From Rhodospirillaceae bacterium (GTDB lineage: Bacteria; Pseudomonadota; Alphaproteobacteria; Rhodospirillales; JABHCV01), in assembly GCA_018662005.1 (NCBI GenBank), contig JABJHA010000010.1, forward strand, positions 60,889 through 124,888: a stretch of 64,000 nucleotides of DNA, read 5' to 3'. The position numbers and the translations under genes were made by a program. The notes under the pieces are model-generated. The model searched no databases. It worked only from the letters and a program-made list of their open reading frames with translations, and had not been told where the DNA came from. Of the stretch, positions 53,924-63,235 are shown piece by piece (position 1 is the stretch's first letter; every line of letters starts with the position of its first letter).

Positions 53924-55113
53924 TAACCGTTTTCCCCCATCATCTCGACAAACCGCTCGAACAGATAGTGGCTGTCTTGCGGGCCGGGGGAGGCTTCGGG
54001 GTGGTATTGGACGGAGAAGGCCTTTTTGCCTTCGATGCGGAGGCCTTCGAGGGTGCCATCGAATAATGACGTGTGGGTTTCGATGACGCCTTCGGGCAAA
54101 CTGTCCCGCTCGACCACGAAACCGTGGTTCTGGCTGGTTATTTCGACCTTGCCGGTTTTCAGGTCCTTGACCGGGTGGTTGGCGCCGCGGTGGCCCATGT
54201 GCATCTTTGTCGTGCTCGCACCCATGGCCAGCGCTATCATCTGGTGGCCCAGGCAAATTCCGAACAGCGGCATGTCCGCATCCATGATCGCCTTGATCAT
54301 CGGCACCGCGTACTCACCGGTGGCCGCCGGGTCGCCGGGACCGTTGGCCAGGAAGACGCCGTCCGGCTTGTGACCGAGAATTTCTTCGGCCGTGGTGTTA
54401 CCGGGAACCACGGTGACCTTGCAGCCGGCAGCGGCCAGACACCGTAAGATGTTCTTCTTGGCCCCGAAATCGACGGCGACGACATGGTATTGGGGTGCAC
54501 CTTGCGTCGCGTAACCGCTTTCGATGGCCCACGCCGCCTGATCCCATGAGGTGGTCTGGGTGCAACTGACTTCCTTTGCCAGGTCCATGCCTTTCAGGCC
54601 GGGCCAGGCCAAGGCCATGGCTTGCAGGGCCTTGATGTCGATGTCCTCGTCCGCACCCGGCAAGTGAATCAGGGTTCCGCGCGGCGCGCCGTTATCGCGG
54701 ATGTGACGGGTCAGCCTGCGGGTGTCGATGCCGGTCACGCAAACCAGCTGGTGTTTCTTCAGCCAGCCGTCAAGATGCCCCGCCGCCCGCCAGTTGGCCG
54801 GTTCGGTGATGTCGGCGCGCAGGATGCAGCCGCGCACTGCCGGGGTGTCGGTTTCCACATCCTCGTCATTGACGCCGACGTTGCCGATGTGGGGGAAGGT
54901 AAAGGTGACGATCTGGCCCGCGTAAGACGGATCGGTGAGGATTTCCTGATAGCCGGTCAGCGAGGTGTTGAAGCAAATCTCGGCAATGGCGACACCTTCG
55001 GCGCCGGCCCCCCGGCCCCAGAAAACCTGGCCGTCCTCAAGAACAACAGCGGCGTTGACGCCCGGCGGCCGAGCGTCATGGAGCGGCTGCGCTGTGGAAT
55101 CGGCCTCAGACAT
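53923..55113 (-). CDS. carA: Carbamoyl-phosphate synthase, small (glutaminase) subunit
   Basis: CarA hydrolyses glutamine to feed ammonia to CarB. The 396-aa protein has the N-terminal [67 protein letters not shown], the triad Cys in [16 protein letters not shown], and His/Glu in [19 protein letters not shown]. It is directly coupled to carB and divergent from the YqeY-like gene. Confidence 0.97.
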   Translation of the reverse strand: MSEADSTAQPLHDARPPGVNAAVVLEDGQVFWGRGAGAEGVAIAEICFNTSLTGYQEILTDPSYAGQIVTFTFPHIGNVGVNDEDVETDTPAVRGCILRADITEPANWRAAGHLDGWLKKHQLVCVTGIDTRRLTRHIRDNGAPRGTLIHLPGADEDIDIKALQAMALAWPGLKGMDLAKEVSCTQTTSWDQAAWAIESGYATQGAPQYHVVAVDFGAKKNILRCLAAAGCKVTVVPGNTTAEEILGHKPDGVFLANGPGDPAATGEYAVPMIKAIMDADMPLFGICLGHQMIALAMGASTTKMHMGHRGANHPVKDLKTGKVEITSQNHGFVVERDSLPEGVIETHTSLFDGTLEGLRIEGKKAFSVQYHPEASPGPQDSHYLFERFVEMMGENG

Positions 55114-55297
55114 GGGGTCAGCTATCCTTTTGATTAGAGTTGGAAGTGTTTAAGCAATACGCCTCGCAACGTCAAGTGCTCCGGTCGCGGCAAAAAAGTT
55201 TGTTTGTTTTCAATGACTTAAAATATATCAAGGAGTTGCCTTTTTGGCCCGGTTTCTATAACGTCAGCGCTCCCGAACATTGCAGGAAGATTCTAGT

Positions 55298-55753
55298 ATG
55301 CTGCGCACGCGCATAAGCGACGCCTTGAAGACGGCGATGAAGTCCAAACAGACCCATACCGTCTCGACCGTCCGCCTGATTATGGCCGCCCTCAAAGATC
55401 GCGACATTGCCGCCCGCTCGAAAGGTAATTCTGAGGGCATCAGCGAGGACGAAATCCTTTCCATGCTGCAATCGATGATTAAACAACGCCGCGAAAGCGT
55501 TGAAATGTATGAAAAAGGCGGGCGTACCGAATTGGCGGAACAGGAAGCCAGTGAAATCGAGATCATCCAGACCTTCCTGCCCGAACAAATGGATGACGCC
55601 GCCCTAAGCGCCGCCGTCTCCGAGATCGTTAAAGAGGCGGAGGCGACGTCGCTTAAAGACATGGGTAAGGTGATGGGGCTCCTTAAGGAACGCTACGCCG
55701 GTGAGATGGACTTCTCGAAAGCCAGCGCCCAGGTCAAAAACCAGCTTGCTTAA
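55298..55753 (+). CDS. GatB/YqeY domain protein
   Basis: The 151-aa protein starts at ATG 55298 with AGGAAGA 7 nt upstream. It is an all-helical YqeY-like protein: MLRTRISDALKTAMKSKQTHTVSTVRLIMAALKDRDIAARSKG, EDEILSMLQSMIKQRRESVEMYEKGGRTELAEQEASEIEIIQTFLPEQM and MGKVMGLLKERYAGEMDFSKASAQVKNQLA. YqeY shares the tRNA-binding tail domain of GatB, but its own function is not settled. It often precedes dnaG in alphaproteobacteria, as here. Confidence 0.93.
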   Translation: MLRTRISDALKTAMKSKQTHTVSTVRLIMAALKDRDIAARSKGNSEGISEDEILSMLQSMIKQRRESVEMYEKGGRTELAEQEASEIEIIQTFLPEQMDDAALSAAVSEIVKEAEATSLKDMGKVMGLLKERYAGEMDFSKASAQVKNQLA

Positions 55754-55892
55754 ATAATTTTATACCCGCTTCTGTGGATTAATCTCTGCATAAGTTGGTG
55801 GATAGTTTCGCTATCTAGGCAATTGGATAGAGACGCCAATCGGTTTAAAATCGCCCGCTCTGTTCACTAGTGTCCTGCCCTGAAGATTCATC

Positions 55893-55908
55893 TCCTGAAT
55901 ATTCAGGA
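55893..55908. repeat. 16-bp perfect palindrome before dnaG
   Basis: TCCTGAATATTCAGGA reads the same on both strands. It lies 28 bp before the long hairpin and 110 bp upstream of the dnaG ATG. GATAG-TTTCG-CTATC at about 55802-55816 is a third inverted repeat in the same 265-bp gap. It could be an operator. Confidence 0.45.
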
Positions 55909-55935
55909 TAAGCAAGCCACTAATTTATTGATATC

Positions 55936-55995
55936 GTGTGATTCAGATTTTGAAATTCGGCGCAATAAAAGCGCCGAATTTCAAAATCATCACAC
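55936..55995 (+). other. Very long hairpin in the dnaG leader
   Basis: An 18-bp perfect stem (55946-55963 with 55971-55988, arms starting GATTTTGAAATTCGGCGC) closes a 7-nt loop AATAAAA. Outside it, GTGTGAT (55936-55942) pairs with ATCACAC (55989-55995), giving 25 pairs with a 3-nt bulge on the 5-prime side. The structure ends 23 nt before ATG 56019 and lacks a T-run. Possibilities are a translational or processing control of the dnaG-rpoD unit, or a small inverted-repeat element. Confidence 0.6.
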
Positions 55996-56018
55996 TATCT
56001 ATCCGGGATCACCCGACC

Positions 56019-57914
56019 ATGGCTTTTTCGCCGCAGTTTCTTGATGAGTTGCGCCATCGCACCGGCCTTGCCGATCTGGTCGGCAAAAGGGTGCGCCTGA
56101 GCCAAAAGGGTAACGAGCATCAGGGCCTGTGCCCCTTCCATAAGGAAAAGACACCGTCCTTCACCTTAAACGAGGAAAAGGGCTTCTATCACTGCTTCGG
56201 CTGTGGCGCCCACGGCAGCGCCATCGACTTTGTCATGAACATGGACGGCCTGACATTTCCCGAAGCCGTCGAGCGGCTGGCAGGGGACGCCGGTATGGAA
56301 GTCCCCGTTGATAGCCCCGAGGAGCGTGAAAACGCCAAAAAGCGGCAGACGTTATATGATGTGGTCGAGGCGGCGGCGGCCTATTTCGAGCAGCAACTGC
56401 GGATGCCGGGGGGCCGGACGGCGCTGGATTACCTGAAAAACCGGGCCCTTGATGACGCGACAATCGCCAAATTCCGCTTAGGCTTCGCCCCCGATGGACG
56501 TGGAGCCCTGAAAACGGCGCTCAGGCGCTTGAACATGACCGATGAGCAGATGATCGCCGCCGGGTTACTTATTCAGCCCGAAGACGAAGGCCGCGATGCT
56601 TATGACCGGTTCCGCAACCGGGTTATTTTCCCGATCACCGACAAGCGCGGCCGGGTCATTGCCTTCGGTGGCCGGATTATGGCCGGGGATGATGATAACA
56701 AGGTCCTGCCGTCTCCCGGAACGGGGGGCGAAAGCAGGCCCGCAAAAAGACATATCGCCAAGTATCTGAATTCACCGGAAACTCCGCTTTTTCATAAAGG
56801 AAATGTTCTCTACAATCTGGCCCTGGCCGCAAAGACCGCTCGCCAGCAGGGCACGGTGATCGTCACCGAAGGCTACATGGATGTTATCGCCCTGGCCCAG
56901 GCCGGCTTCGAGCACGCCGTCGCACCCCTGGGGACGGCTCTGACCGAACAACAGATCACCGAATTGTGGAAACTGGTGCGCGAGCCAGTGATGTGTTTCG
57001 ATGGTGATAATGCCGGTGTTCGCGCCCAAGGGCGGGCCGCCGAGAGGGCCTTAGCCCTGCTCAAGCCCGGTTACGCCCTGCGTTTCGCCACCCTGCCCCA
57101 GGGCGAGGACCCGGACAGCCTGATCGCCAATCAGGGCCGCGAGGCCATGGCCGAGCTTATTGAAAAGGCCGAACCGTTATCGGAAGTGTTGTGGAAGATT
57201 GAAACCGGCGGCCGCTTGCCCAAAACCCCCGAACAGCGCGCCGCCCTGCAAAAGGCGCTGGAAGATCACGCCCGGCGCATCGCCGACCCGACTGTTCGGG
57301 GCCATTTTTCAAAAGATTTTCGGGACCGGGTGTGGGCCGCTTCGGGCAGCAGCAAGAAGGCTGGCCAAAGGGTTAAAACCACGGCCCCGACCATGGGAAT
57401 TGGCGCAGGTGCTGCGACAAGCGCCAAAATTGACGCCCATACCTTGCGTGAAAGGATTTTACTGGCCACTGTTTTGGGCCATCCGGGGCTCTATGACGCG
57501 GTTGGCGAGCGCCTTGGCGGGGTGTCATTTTCGGCTCCCGGCCTTGACAATCTACGTCAGGAAGTTCTAAAGACCTTGGCCGGGGAACCGGACCTTGACT
57601 CTGAGGGAGTGAAACGCCACCTCAAAGAGAATGGGTATTCGGAAATTCTGGATTTTGTTTTAATAACCAAGGTTTTTGAGCATGCATTTTATGCCAAGCC
57701 GAAAACGGATATTGAAACGGCTCTGGAAGGCTGGGAAGAAACATACGCTCTTTATAGAAACACAGATCTGGGAATCGAAATTCAACAGGAGCGCGATCGC
57801 CTGAAAGATGATATGTCTTCTGAAAATTTCAATCGGTTCAATTCGTTATCCGAACAGAAGCTGGAAGCCGCAAAGGGCATTGAAGAAAATCAGACAGGAC
57901 GCACCAAGAATTAA
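56019..57914 (+). CDS. dnaG: DNA primase
   Basis: DnaG makes RNA primers for replication. From ATG 56019 it is 631 aa. It has the CHC2 zinc finger (CPFHKEKTPSFTLNEEKGFYHCFGCGAHGSAIDFVM), the catalytic core (YLKNRALDDATIAKFRLGFAPDG), Toprim motifs in VIVTEGYMDVIALAQAGFEHAVAPLGTALTEQQ and MCFDGDNAGVRAQGRAAERAL, and a C-terminal helicase-interaction domain. The frame extends 27 codons upstream through the long hairpin, but those residues are not DnaG-like. rpoD follows after 103 bp. Confidence 0.96.
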   Translation: MAFSPQFLDELRHRTGLADLVGKRVRLSQKGNEHQGLCPFHKEKTPSFTLNEEKGFYHCFGCGAHGSAIDFVMNMDGLTFPEAVERLAGDAGMEVPVDSPEERENAKKRQTLYDVVEAAAAYFEQQLRMPGGRTALDYLKNRALDDATIAKFRLGFAPDGRGALKTALRRLNMTDEQMIAAGLLIQPEDEGRDAYDRFRNRVIFPITDKRGRVIAFGGRIMAGDDDNKVLPSPGTGGESRPAKRHIAKYLNSPETPLFHKGNVLYNLALAAKTARQQGTVIVTEGYMDVIALAQAGFEHAVAPLGTALTEQQITELWKLVREPVMCFDGDNAGVRAQGRAAERALALLKPGYALRFATLPQGEDPDSLIANQGREAMAELIEKAEPLSEVLWKIETGGRLPKTPEQRAALQKALEDHARRIADPTVRGHFSKDFRDRVWAASGSSKKAGQRVKTTAPTMGIGAGAATSAKIDAHTLRERILLATVLGHPGLYDAVGERLGGVSFSAPGLDNLRQEVLKTLAGEPDLDSEGVKRHLKENGYSEILDFVLITKVFEHAFYAKPKTDIETALEGWEETYALYRNTDLGIEIQQERDRLKDDMSSENFNRFNSLSEQKLEAAKGIEENQTGRTKN

Positions 57915-57974
57915 AGTTTGAACGTAAATCGTTTTGATGGCGCTGTTGGTTTAAAAAGCGGCGACAGTCTGGAC

Positions 57975-57991
57975 AGGGGTTGTTGACCCCT
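57975..57991 (+). other. Hairpin between dnaG and rpoD
   Basis: AGGGGT-TGTTG-ACCCCT forms a 6-bp stem, 27 nt upstream of the rpoD start. No adequate T-run follows, so it is at most a partial terminator or a processing site between the two genes. Confidence 0.35.
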
Positions 57992-58017
57992 TGAAGCAAT
58001 GAATTAAGAAGGTATAG

Positions 58018-60057
58018 ATGGCGACCAAATCAACCGCCACAGCGGAAAAAACCACCGGGCAGGAAGAAAGCACAGACGGTCCACTTCTGGATACGCTGGG
58101 CGCTGCCGTCAAGAAAATGCTGGCCAAGGGCAAAGAGCGCGGTTTCGTCACCTATGACGAACTTAATGCAGCGTTGCCCCCTGAACAGGTATCATCCGAG
58201 CAAATCGAAGACACCATGACCCAACTTTCGGAGATGGGCATCAATGTTGTCGAAAGCGAAGACAGCGAGGAAGCGACCAAGGACGGACCGGCGGAAGCAG
58301 AAACGGAAAAAACCAGCGGTAATGTGGACGAGAGCGATCTTGGCCGCACCGATGATCCGGTGCGCATGTACTTGCGCGAAATGGGTTCTGTCGAGCTGCT
58401 GTCGCGCGAAGGTGAAATCGCCATCGCCAAGCGCATCGAGGCCGGTCGTGAAATGATGATCGGTGGTATTTGTGAAAATCCGCTGACCATCCGCGCCATC
58501 GTCGAATGGCACGACGCCCTGCTTGATGAAAAGATGTTGTTGCGCGATATCATCGATCTTGACGCCACCCATGGCGGCGGCCCGGGCCAACCGGCCAAAA
58601 ACCCCGCTATCATCGAAAATAGGGAAGGCGCTGCGGAAACGTCGAAGGAAGAGGGCGCCGAAGAAAGCAAACCCGCCAACGACGACGAAGCCAAAAAGGA
58701 AGACGGTGAAAAAAAAGAAGCTGAGAAACCCGAAGCTGAAAAAACCGATGCCGAAAAGGCCGACGAGGAAGACGCCGAAGAAGAGGTCAACCTGTCGCTA
58801 GCCGCCCTCGAGGCAAAGTTGATGCCGGAAGTTATCGAGAACTTTGAAATCATCGCCAAGACCTATAAAAAATTACATCGTCTGCAGCTGCAGCGCATGG
58901 AAGCGTTTTCCACCGGCGATACCATCAAACCTGCCCAGGAAAAGCGATACGGCAAACTGCGCCATGAGCTGGTCGTGCTGATGGACGCCGTTCACCTGAA
59001 CAACGCCCGTATCGAGCAACTGGTTGAACATCTTTACGGGCTCAACCGTCAGCTGCTCGGTTTTGAAGGTAAACTCCTGCGCATGGCGACCACATCGAAG
59101 GTCAAGCGCGAAGATTTCCTTGAGCACTATCATGGCCACGAACTGGATCCGCGCTGGCTGAAAAAAGTTGAAAAATTGCCGGGCAAGGCGTGGGAACGCT
59201 TCGTCAACCGGTTCGGCGGCGAGGTCAAGGACATCCGTAAAGAGATCGGCGAAATTTCCAATGAGGCAGGCCTGCCCGTTGGCGAATTCCGCCGCATTGT
59301 CGCGGTCGTCCAGAAAGGCGAGCGCGAAGCGGCCAAGGCCAAGAAGGAAATGATTGAAGCCAACCTGCGGCTGGTCATTTCCATCGCCAAGAAATACACC
59401 AACCGCGGCCTGCAGTTCCTGGATCTGATTCAGGAAGGCAACATCGGCTTGATGAAGGCGGTCGATAAATTTGAATATCGTCGCGGTTACAAGTTCTCCA
59501 CCTACGCGACCTGGTGGATCAGGCAGGCGATTACCCGTTCCATCGCCGATCAGGCCCGGACCATCCGCATCCCCGTCCACATGATCGAAACCATCAACAA
59601 GCTGGTTCGTACCTCGCGCCAGATGTTGCATGAAATCGGTCGCGAGCCGACGCCCGAAGAACTGGCCGTCAAGCTTTCCATGCCTTTGGAAAAAGTTCGT
59701 AAGGTTCTTAAGATCGCCAAGGAACCGATTTCCCTTGAAACCCCGATTGGTGATGAGGAAGACTCACACCTTGGTGATTTCATCGAAGATAAAAATGCCG
59801 TCCAGCCGCTTGACGCCGCCATTCAGGCCAACCTGCGCGAAACCACCACAAGGGTTCTGGCATCGCTTACCGCCCGTGAAGAACGGGTGCTGCGTATGCG
59901 CTTTGGCATCGGCATGAACACGGATCACACCCTGGAAGAAGTCGGACAGCAGTTCTCGGTCACCCGCGAGCGAATACGTCAGATCGAAGCCAAGGCGTTG
60001 CGCAAGCTCAAACATCCCAGCCGCTCGCGCAAACTCAGAAGCTTCCTTGATTATTAA
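58018..60057 (+). CDS. rpoD: RNA polymerase primary sigma factor (sigma-70)
   Basis: RpoD directs housekeeping transcription. The 679-aa protein has region 1.1 ([39 protein letters not shown]), region 1.2 ([31 protein letters not shown]), a non-conserved insert, region 2 ([64 protein letters not shown]), region 3, and region 4 ending [24 protein letters not shown]. The insert holds a Glu/Lys/Ala-rich linker at about residues 187-259. ATG 58018 has AAGAAGG upstream. Confidence 0.97.
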   Translation: MATKSTATAEKTTGQEESTDGPLLDTLGAAVKKMLAKGKERGFVTYDELNAALPPEQVSSEQIEDTMTQLSEMGINVVESEDSEEATKDGPAEAETEKTSGNVDESDLGRTDDPVRMYLREMGSVELLSREGEIAIAKRIEAGREMMIGGICENPLTIRAIVEWHDALLDEKMLLRDIIDLDATHGGGPGQPAKNPAIIENREGAAETSKEEGAEESKPANDDEAKKEDGEKKEAEKPEAEKTDAEKADEEDAEEEVNLSLAALEAKLMPEVIENFEIIAKTYKKLHRLQLQRMEAFSTGDTIKPAQEKRYGKLRHELVVLMDAVHLNNARIEQLVEHLYGLNRQLLGFEGKLLRMATTSKVKREDFLEHYHGHELDPRWLKKVEKLPGKAWERFVNRFGGEVKDIRKEIGEISNEAGLPVGEFRRIVAVVQKGEREAAKAKKEMIEANLRLVISIAKKYTNRGLQFLDLIQEGNIGLMKAVDKFEYRRGYKFSTYATWWIRQAITRSIADQARTIRIPVHMIETINKLVRTSRQMLHEIGREPTPEELAVKLSMPLEKVRKVLKIAKEPISLETPIGDEEDSHLGDFIEDKNAVQPLDAAIQANLRETTTRVLASLTAREERVLRMRFGIGMNTDHTLEEVGQQFSVTRERIRQIEAKALRKLKHPSRSRKLRSFLDY

Positions 60058-60082
60058 AGGAACGGACGAAAAAATAGTTTAG

Positions 60083-60115
60083 AAAGGGCCGGGAAATAAA
60101 GACCCGGCCTTTTTC
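60083..60115 (+). terminator. Intrinsic terminator of rpoD
   Basis: GGCCGGG (60087-60093) pairs with CCCGGCC (60103-60109) around AAATAAAGA, flanked by AAAG on the left and five T on the right. It lies 30 bp after the rpoD stop and 38 bp before the tRNA gene. Confidence 0.85.
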
Positions 60116-60152
60116 ATTTTCCCCGCCGCCGCCGACAGGCGGGGTATACGGT

Positions 60153-60229
60153 GGGCCTGTAGCTCAACTGGTTAGAGCCGGCCGCTCATAACGGTCTGGT
60201 TGCAGGTTCGAGTCCTGCCGGGCCCACCA
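60153..60229 (+). tRNA. tRNA with anticodon CAU, probably tRNA-Ile2 (or elongator Met)
   Basis: The 77-nt cloverleaf includes an encoded CCA. The acceptor is GGGCCTG/CGGGCCC, the D arm GCTC/GAGC, the anticodon arm GGCCG-CTCATAA-CGGTC with anticodon CAT, and the T arm GCAGG-TTCGAGT-CCTGC. Position 1-72 is G-C and the anticodon stem lacks three consecutive G-C pairs, so it is not the initiator. CAU tRNAs are either elongator Met or Ile2 (lysidine-modified); I favour Ile2 from the overall resemblance to alphaproteobacterial genes, with limited certainty. The accessory tract starts just downstream. Confidence 0.93.
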
Positions 60230-60409
60230 CTTTTTTCCATACGAACCCACCACCAGACCATACATAGCTTCAAATCCCGCAGTTCCGGGGACTTTGGGGA
60301 TGTCTCTGCTAAACGGAGACGGCCCCTGAGAGAGGAAATCGCCGATTTTTGCGAAAAGTCTCTGTAGTGCAGCTTTAACCGCCAGACCATGAAGTTTGTC
60401 AGGGTGAAT

Positions 60410-62083
60410 TTAGGTAAGATTTTCTAGCAATTTGGCCTGTTTCTGCCAATCGAGAGGCAGAGAAGAGAGGCGTTTGAGGCGATAAGCCGTTAACGTTTCC
60501 GTCTGCCTGCCGTCGAGAATGTCTTCAACTATCTTCGGAGCCAAGAAGGCCAGAGGAAGGCTCCGGGTGATTTCGTTTTCATTCACTGAGTCTAGCTTGG
60601 ATATTTCCCGGACAGATGAAACTTTTCCCGTGGCCAGAAGGCTAAACCAATGACGCGCCTGTGCGATAAGGCGGCAGAGATTGCGGTCCAGGAAAACACC
60701 GCTAGCGTCGGGACCTTCAATAATCAATTTGCGTTCAATGCCGCGACGTCGCAATCGGATAGGAATCGCAATGGTTATTGGAATTTTGTTTGTTGGTACC
60801 AAAAGGCCTAAGGTTTTTGAAAATTCAACTTTATCCAGGGTTATGGAAACCCTGTCTCGAGTTAGATCAATGCGTTGAATAATGGCCTGAAGAATGTGAC
60901 GTCGCACATCGGGCGCACCAAAATTGATCTCGTCGGGTAGGCTGGTTGCCATGTTCTCCAGTTTGTCGATGTCGGCGGCGCCGTGATTATGGAGCTCAAA
61001 GACATCGATTAGGCGTGATTGGTCTTGCAGGAGCTCACAGATTGGCTCTGTGACGGCGTCTTCCAATGTCTTGGCGGGCAAACGCCAGCCATCATTGTCG
61101 CTGCCTGCGCTATACATCATGTGCCTGGAAACGTAATAGCAATAGCGCTTTTCCTGTTTATGGGCTTGATGTTGGTAAAGCAGCTGCCCGGCTTCATCGA
61201 AGACTTTACCTGTCAGCAGAAAGGGCCCCCTGGTATTGGTCGAGTGAATTCTGTTTGAGGCATTTCTTGCAAACATGCTTTGGACAACATTCCAGGTTTT
61301 CTGATCGATAATGGCCTTGTGTTGGCCGGGGTAGGTTTCACCCTTGTGCGGGATTAAACCAACGTAAAGTGGGTTGGACAGAAGCTGGTAGAGGTTCCCA
61401 CGTGAGAACGGCTTGCCGCCGGTCTGTTTGTCGTTCTTTTGAGTGCGGCGCTTGGTGATGATGCCCAGGCGATCGGCTTCTTCTTTCACCCGGTGCACCG
61501 TGCCGAGGTTCACATACATTTGGAAGAGCCTGCGAACGGTTTTGGCTTCCGTTTTGTTGATGACCAGCTTGCGATCCTCGACGTCATAGCCCAGGGGCAA
61601 CGGCCCACCCATCCAGATCCCCTTCTTTTTGGAGGCGGCGATCTTGTCGCGGATACGCTCTGCCGTGACTTCCCGTTCAAACTGTGCAAATGACAGCAAC
61701 ACGTTCAGCGTTAGTCGCCCCATGGATGAGGTGGTGTTGAACTGTTGTGTGACGGAGACGAACGACACACCCTTGCCATCGAGCAGTTCCACGATCTTGA
61801 CGAAGTCCGCCAGCGATCGGGTGAGGCGATCGACCTTATAGACAACTATGATATCCACCTTTCCTTGCTCAATGGCTTCTAGAAGTTCTTCCAATGCGGG
61901 GCGCTTCATCGCTCCGCCGGAAAAACCTCCATCGTCAAATTTCGCGCTCATGAGTTTCCAGCCTTCATGACGCTGACTTTTGATGAAGGCCTCGCAGGCT
62001 TCCCGTTGGGCGTGGAGGGAATTGAAGTCCTGTTCCAGTCCTTCTTCGGTGGATTTGCGGGTGTAAACGGCGCAGCGTTTCAT
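60410..62083 (-). CDS. Large serine recombinase
   Basis: From the ATG ending at 62083 the protein is 557 aa. It has an N-terminal resolvase domain (MKRCAVYTRKSTEEGLEQDFNSLHAQREAC, with the catalytic Ser in YTRKST, then VYKVDRLTRSLADFVKIVELLDGKGVSFVSVTQQFNT and RLTLNVLLSFAQFEREVTAERIRDKI). A recombinase domain follows (WMGGPLPLGYDVEDRKLVINKTEAKTVRRLFQMY), then a long C-terminal region. The zinc-ribbon cysteines usual in this family are not obvious. The start overlaps the DUF2924 stop (ATGA) and has GGAG upstream. It lies 180 bp from a tRNA, consistent with integration nearby. Confidence 0.93.
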   Translation of the reverse strand: MKRCAVYTRKSTEEGLEQDFNSLHAQREACEAFIKSQRHEGWKLMSAKFDDGGFSGGAMKRPALEELLEAIEQGKVDIIVVYKVDRLTRSLADFVKIVELLDGKGVSFVSVTQQFNTTSSMGRLTLNVLLSFAQFEREVTAERIRDKIAASKKKGIWMGGPLPLGYDVEDRKLVINKTEAKTVRRLFQMYVNLGTVHRVKEEADRLGIITKRRTQKNDKQTGGKPFSRGNLYQLLSNPLYVGLIPHKGETYPGQHKAIIDQKTWNVVQSMFARNASNRIHSTNTRGPFLLTGKVFDEAGQLLYQHQAHKQEKRYCYYVSRHMMYSAGSDNDGWRLPAKTLEDAVTEPICELLQDQSRLIDVFELHNHGAADIDKLENMATSLPDEINFGAPDVRRHILQAIIQRIDLTRDRVSITLDKVEFSKTLGLLVPTNKIPITIAIPIRLRRRGIERKLIIEGPDASGVFLDRNLCRLIAQARHWFSLLATGKVSSVREISKLDSVNENEITRSLPLAFLAPKIVEDILDGRQTETLTAYRLKRLSSLPLDWQKQAKLLENLT

Positions 62084-62496
62084 GGCGATTGTACTCCGAA
62101 GAACCGTGGACCGGACCAACAGGTCCCAGTGATAATCCGCGCGACGTGAGAAAGGGACTTATACGTTTCGCCCTGATACTGAACGCCTCCATCGATGATA
62201 TCCACCACATGAGTGCGTCCCCGCCACTCCCTGACAAACCTCGTACCCGCGGCCGGTTGGGTAAGTTTGGTTGCGTGAGGTTTCGTGGAAGTAGGGTCAG
62301 ATGACGCATCAACATATCGCATCAGGTCACGAATCGCCTGATCCTTAAGCCCGTTATGTTCCTTGACCTGTTCGTTATAGGCGCAGGCCATGTGGAGGAG
62401 TCGCCCACTTAGCCCCTTGGGCGGCGGTTCGCCATAGAAATCCGTCCAGGCTTCAATCAGGTCTTTGCGTGGGGGTGTCTTTCCCGGTTTTGCCAT
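62080..62496 (-). CDS. DUF2924 family protein
   Basis: The 138-aa protein has DLIEAWTDFYGEPPPKGLSGRLLHMACAYNEQVKEHNGL, followed by AAGTRFVREWRGRTHVVDIIDGGVQYQGETYKSLSHVARIITGTCWSGPRFFGV. The second part matches the DUF2924 core as I recall it. Such proteins are found beside serine recombinases in alphaproteobacterial mobile DNA; a DNA-binding or accessory role is a guess. It is coupled to the recombinase by an ATGA overlap and follows the DUF3489 gene by 4 bp. Confidence 0.85.
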   Translation of the reverse strand: MAKPGKTPPRKDLIEAWTDFYGEPPPKGLSGRLLHMACAYNEQVKEHNGLKDQAIRDLMRYVDASSDPTSTKPHATKLTQPAAGTRFVREWRGRTHVVDIIDGGVQYQGETYKSLSHVARIITGTCWSGPRFFGVQSP

Positions 62497-62500
62497 AGCC

Positions 62501-62698
62501 TCACCCCTTCATCGCTTTGTAGAATGAGCCACGGGTGCGATGAGCATCACGTTTGATGCTGACGCCCTTTTTGCGCAACCCCGTCAGGGCGGCGCGGATG
62601 CTGTGCGGTTGCCAGCCGGTCGCATCCTGCAGTTGTTCGATGGATGCGCCGGATTTGCGGCTGATAAGTTTGGCGACGGTTTGGATTTTGGTGGTCAT
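62501..62698 (-). CDS. DUF3489 family small protein
   Basis: The ATG ending at 62698 has a textbook GAGGAGG ribosome-binding site and gives 65 aa: MTTKIQTVAKLISRKSGASIEQLQDATGWQPHSIRAALTGL then RKKGVSIKRDAHRTRGSFYKAMKG. It looks like a compact winged or simple HTH, and fits DUF3489. It is the first gene of the DUF3489-DUF2924-recombinase cassette and could be its regulator, which is inference. Confidence 0.82.
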   Translation of the reverse strand: MTTKIQTVAKLISRKSGASIEQLQDATGWQPHSIRAALTGLRKKGVSIKRDAHRTRGSFYKAMKG

Positions 62699-62746
62699 AT
62701 AAACCTCCTCGTTAATGCGTCTGCCCGATGCAGGCGCTGCCACCAC

Positions 62747-62908
62747 CCAGGCCCGGCGAGGCTGAGGGCCTGGGCCGGGCTGGCGGCGATAAGGAGGTCA
62801 ATAAATGCGTCGCAGCACAACTACAGTACCGCTCTGTTGGCAGCAGAAGTCCAGTCGATTTATGATGGAATAATGATGTTGATCCATAGTGCCGGACTCG
62901 AGCACAAA
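62747..62908. other. Non-coding gap inside the accessory tract
   Basis: This stretch, on the promoter side of the DUF3489 gene, carries no convincing frame. The promoter of the cassette should lie here on the minus strand, but no clear pair of hexamers was found. Confidence 0.4.
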
Positions 62909-63235
62909 TTAGTGCCGTCGACGGCCAGGGCGCCGTCCGCCATTGAGTTGCCGCTCTTTCCAGCCAATACCTCTGCGGGTGCCACTCCAGTCGAGAAACT
63001 GGGTCATGCTGTCCACTTGGTCGTCATTGCGTCCGTTAGGAAAGGCCAATAGCTCTTGCTTTAATGCAGAGAGCCAATCCGCATCTTTCGGCAGCAGAAA
63101 GTTTCCGGTTTCGAGTTTGGCTGTCTGGGCCTCGAGACGGGTTTGCTTGTCTACGGTTGGCTGATATCCGATCAAGCGTCCCCTGCGTTCATTCCGAAAA
63201 TCGTGAATCAGGGGAGTTAACAGTGAGATGCCCAA
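62909..63235 (-). pseudogene. Phage terminase large subunit, C-terminal fragment
   Basis: Residues from about 20 onward (GRLIGYQPTVDKQTRLEAQTAKLETGNFLLPKDADWLSALKQELLAFPNGRNDDQVDSMTQFLDW) match the C-terminal nuclease end of phage terminase large subunits, including the DDQVD motif. The ATPase domain and most of the nuclease domain are absent; sequence above base 63235 shows no terminase in any frame. It is therefore a remnant of a prophage, possibly the same element as the recombinase cassette. Confidence 0.78.

Noticed and set aside
53924..54256. N-terminal extension of carB
   Set aside because: It lies inside carA in another frame; the TAATG overlap at 53923 marks the true start.
60172..60390. 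Minus-strand frame across the tRNA ending CNQTVMSGRL
   Set aside because: It is the antisense translation of the tRNA, a well-known annotation artefact.
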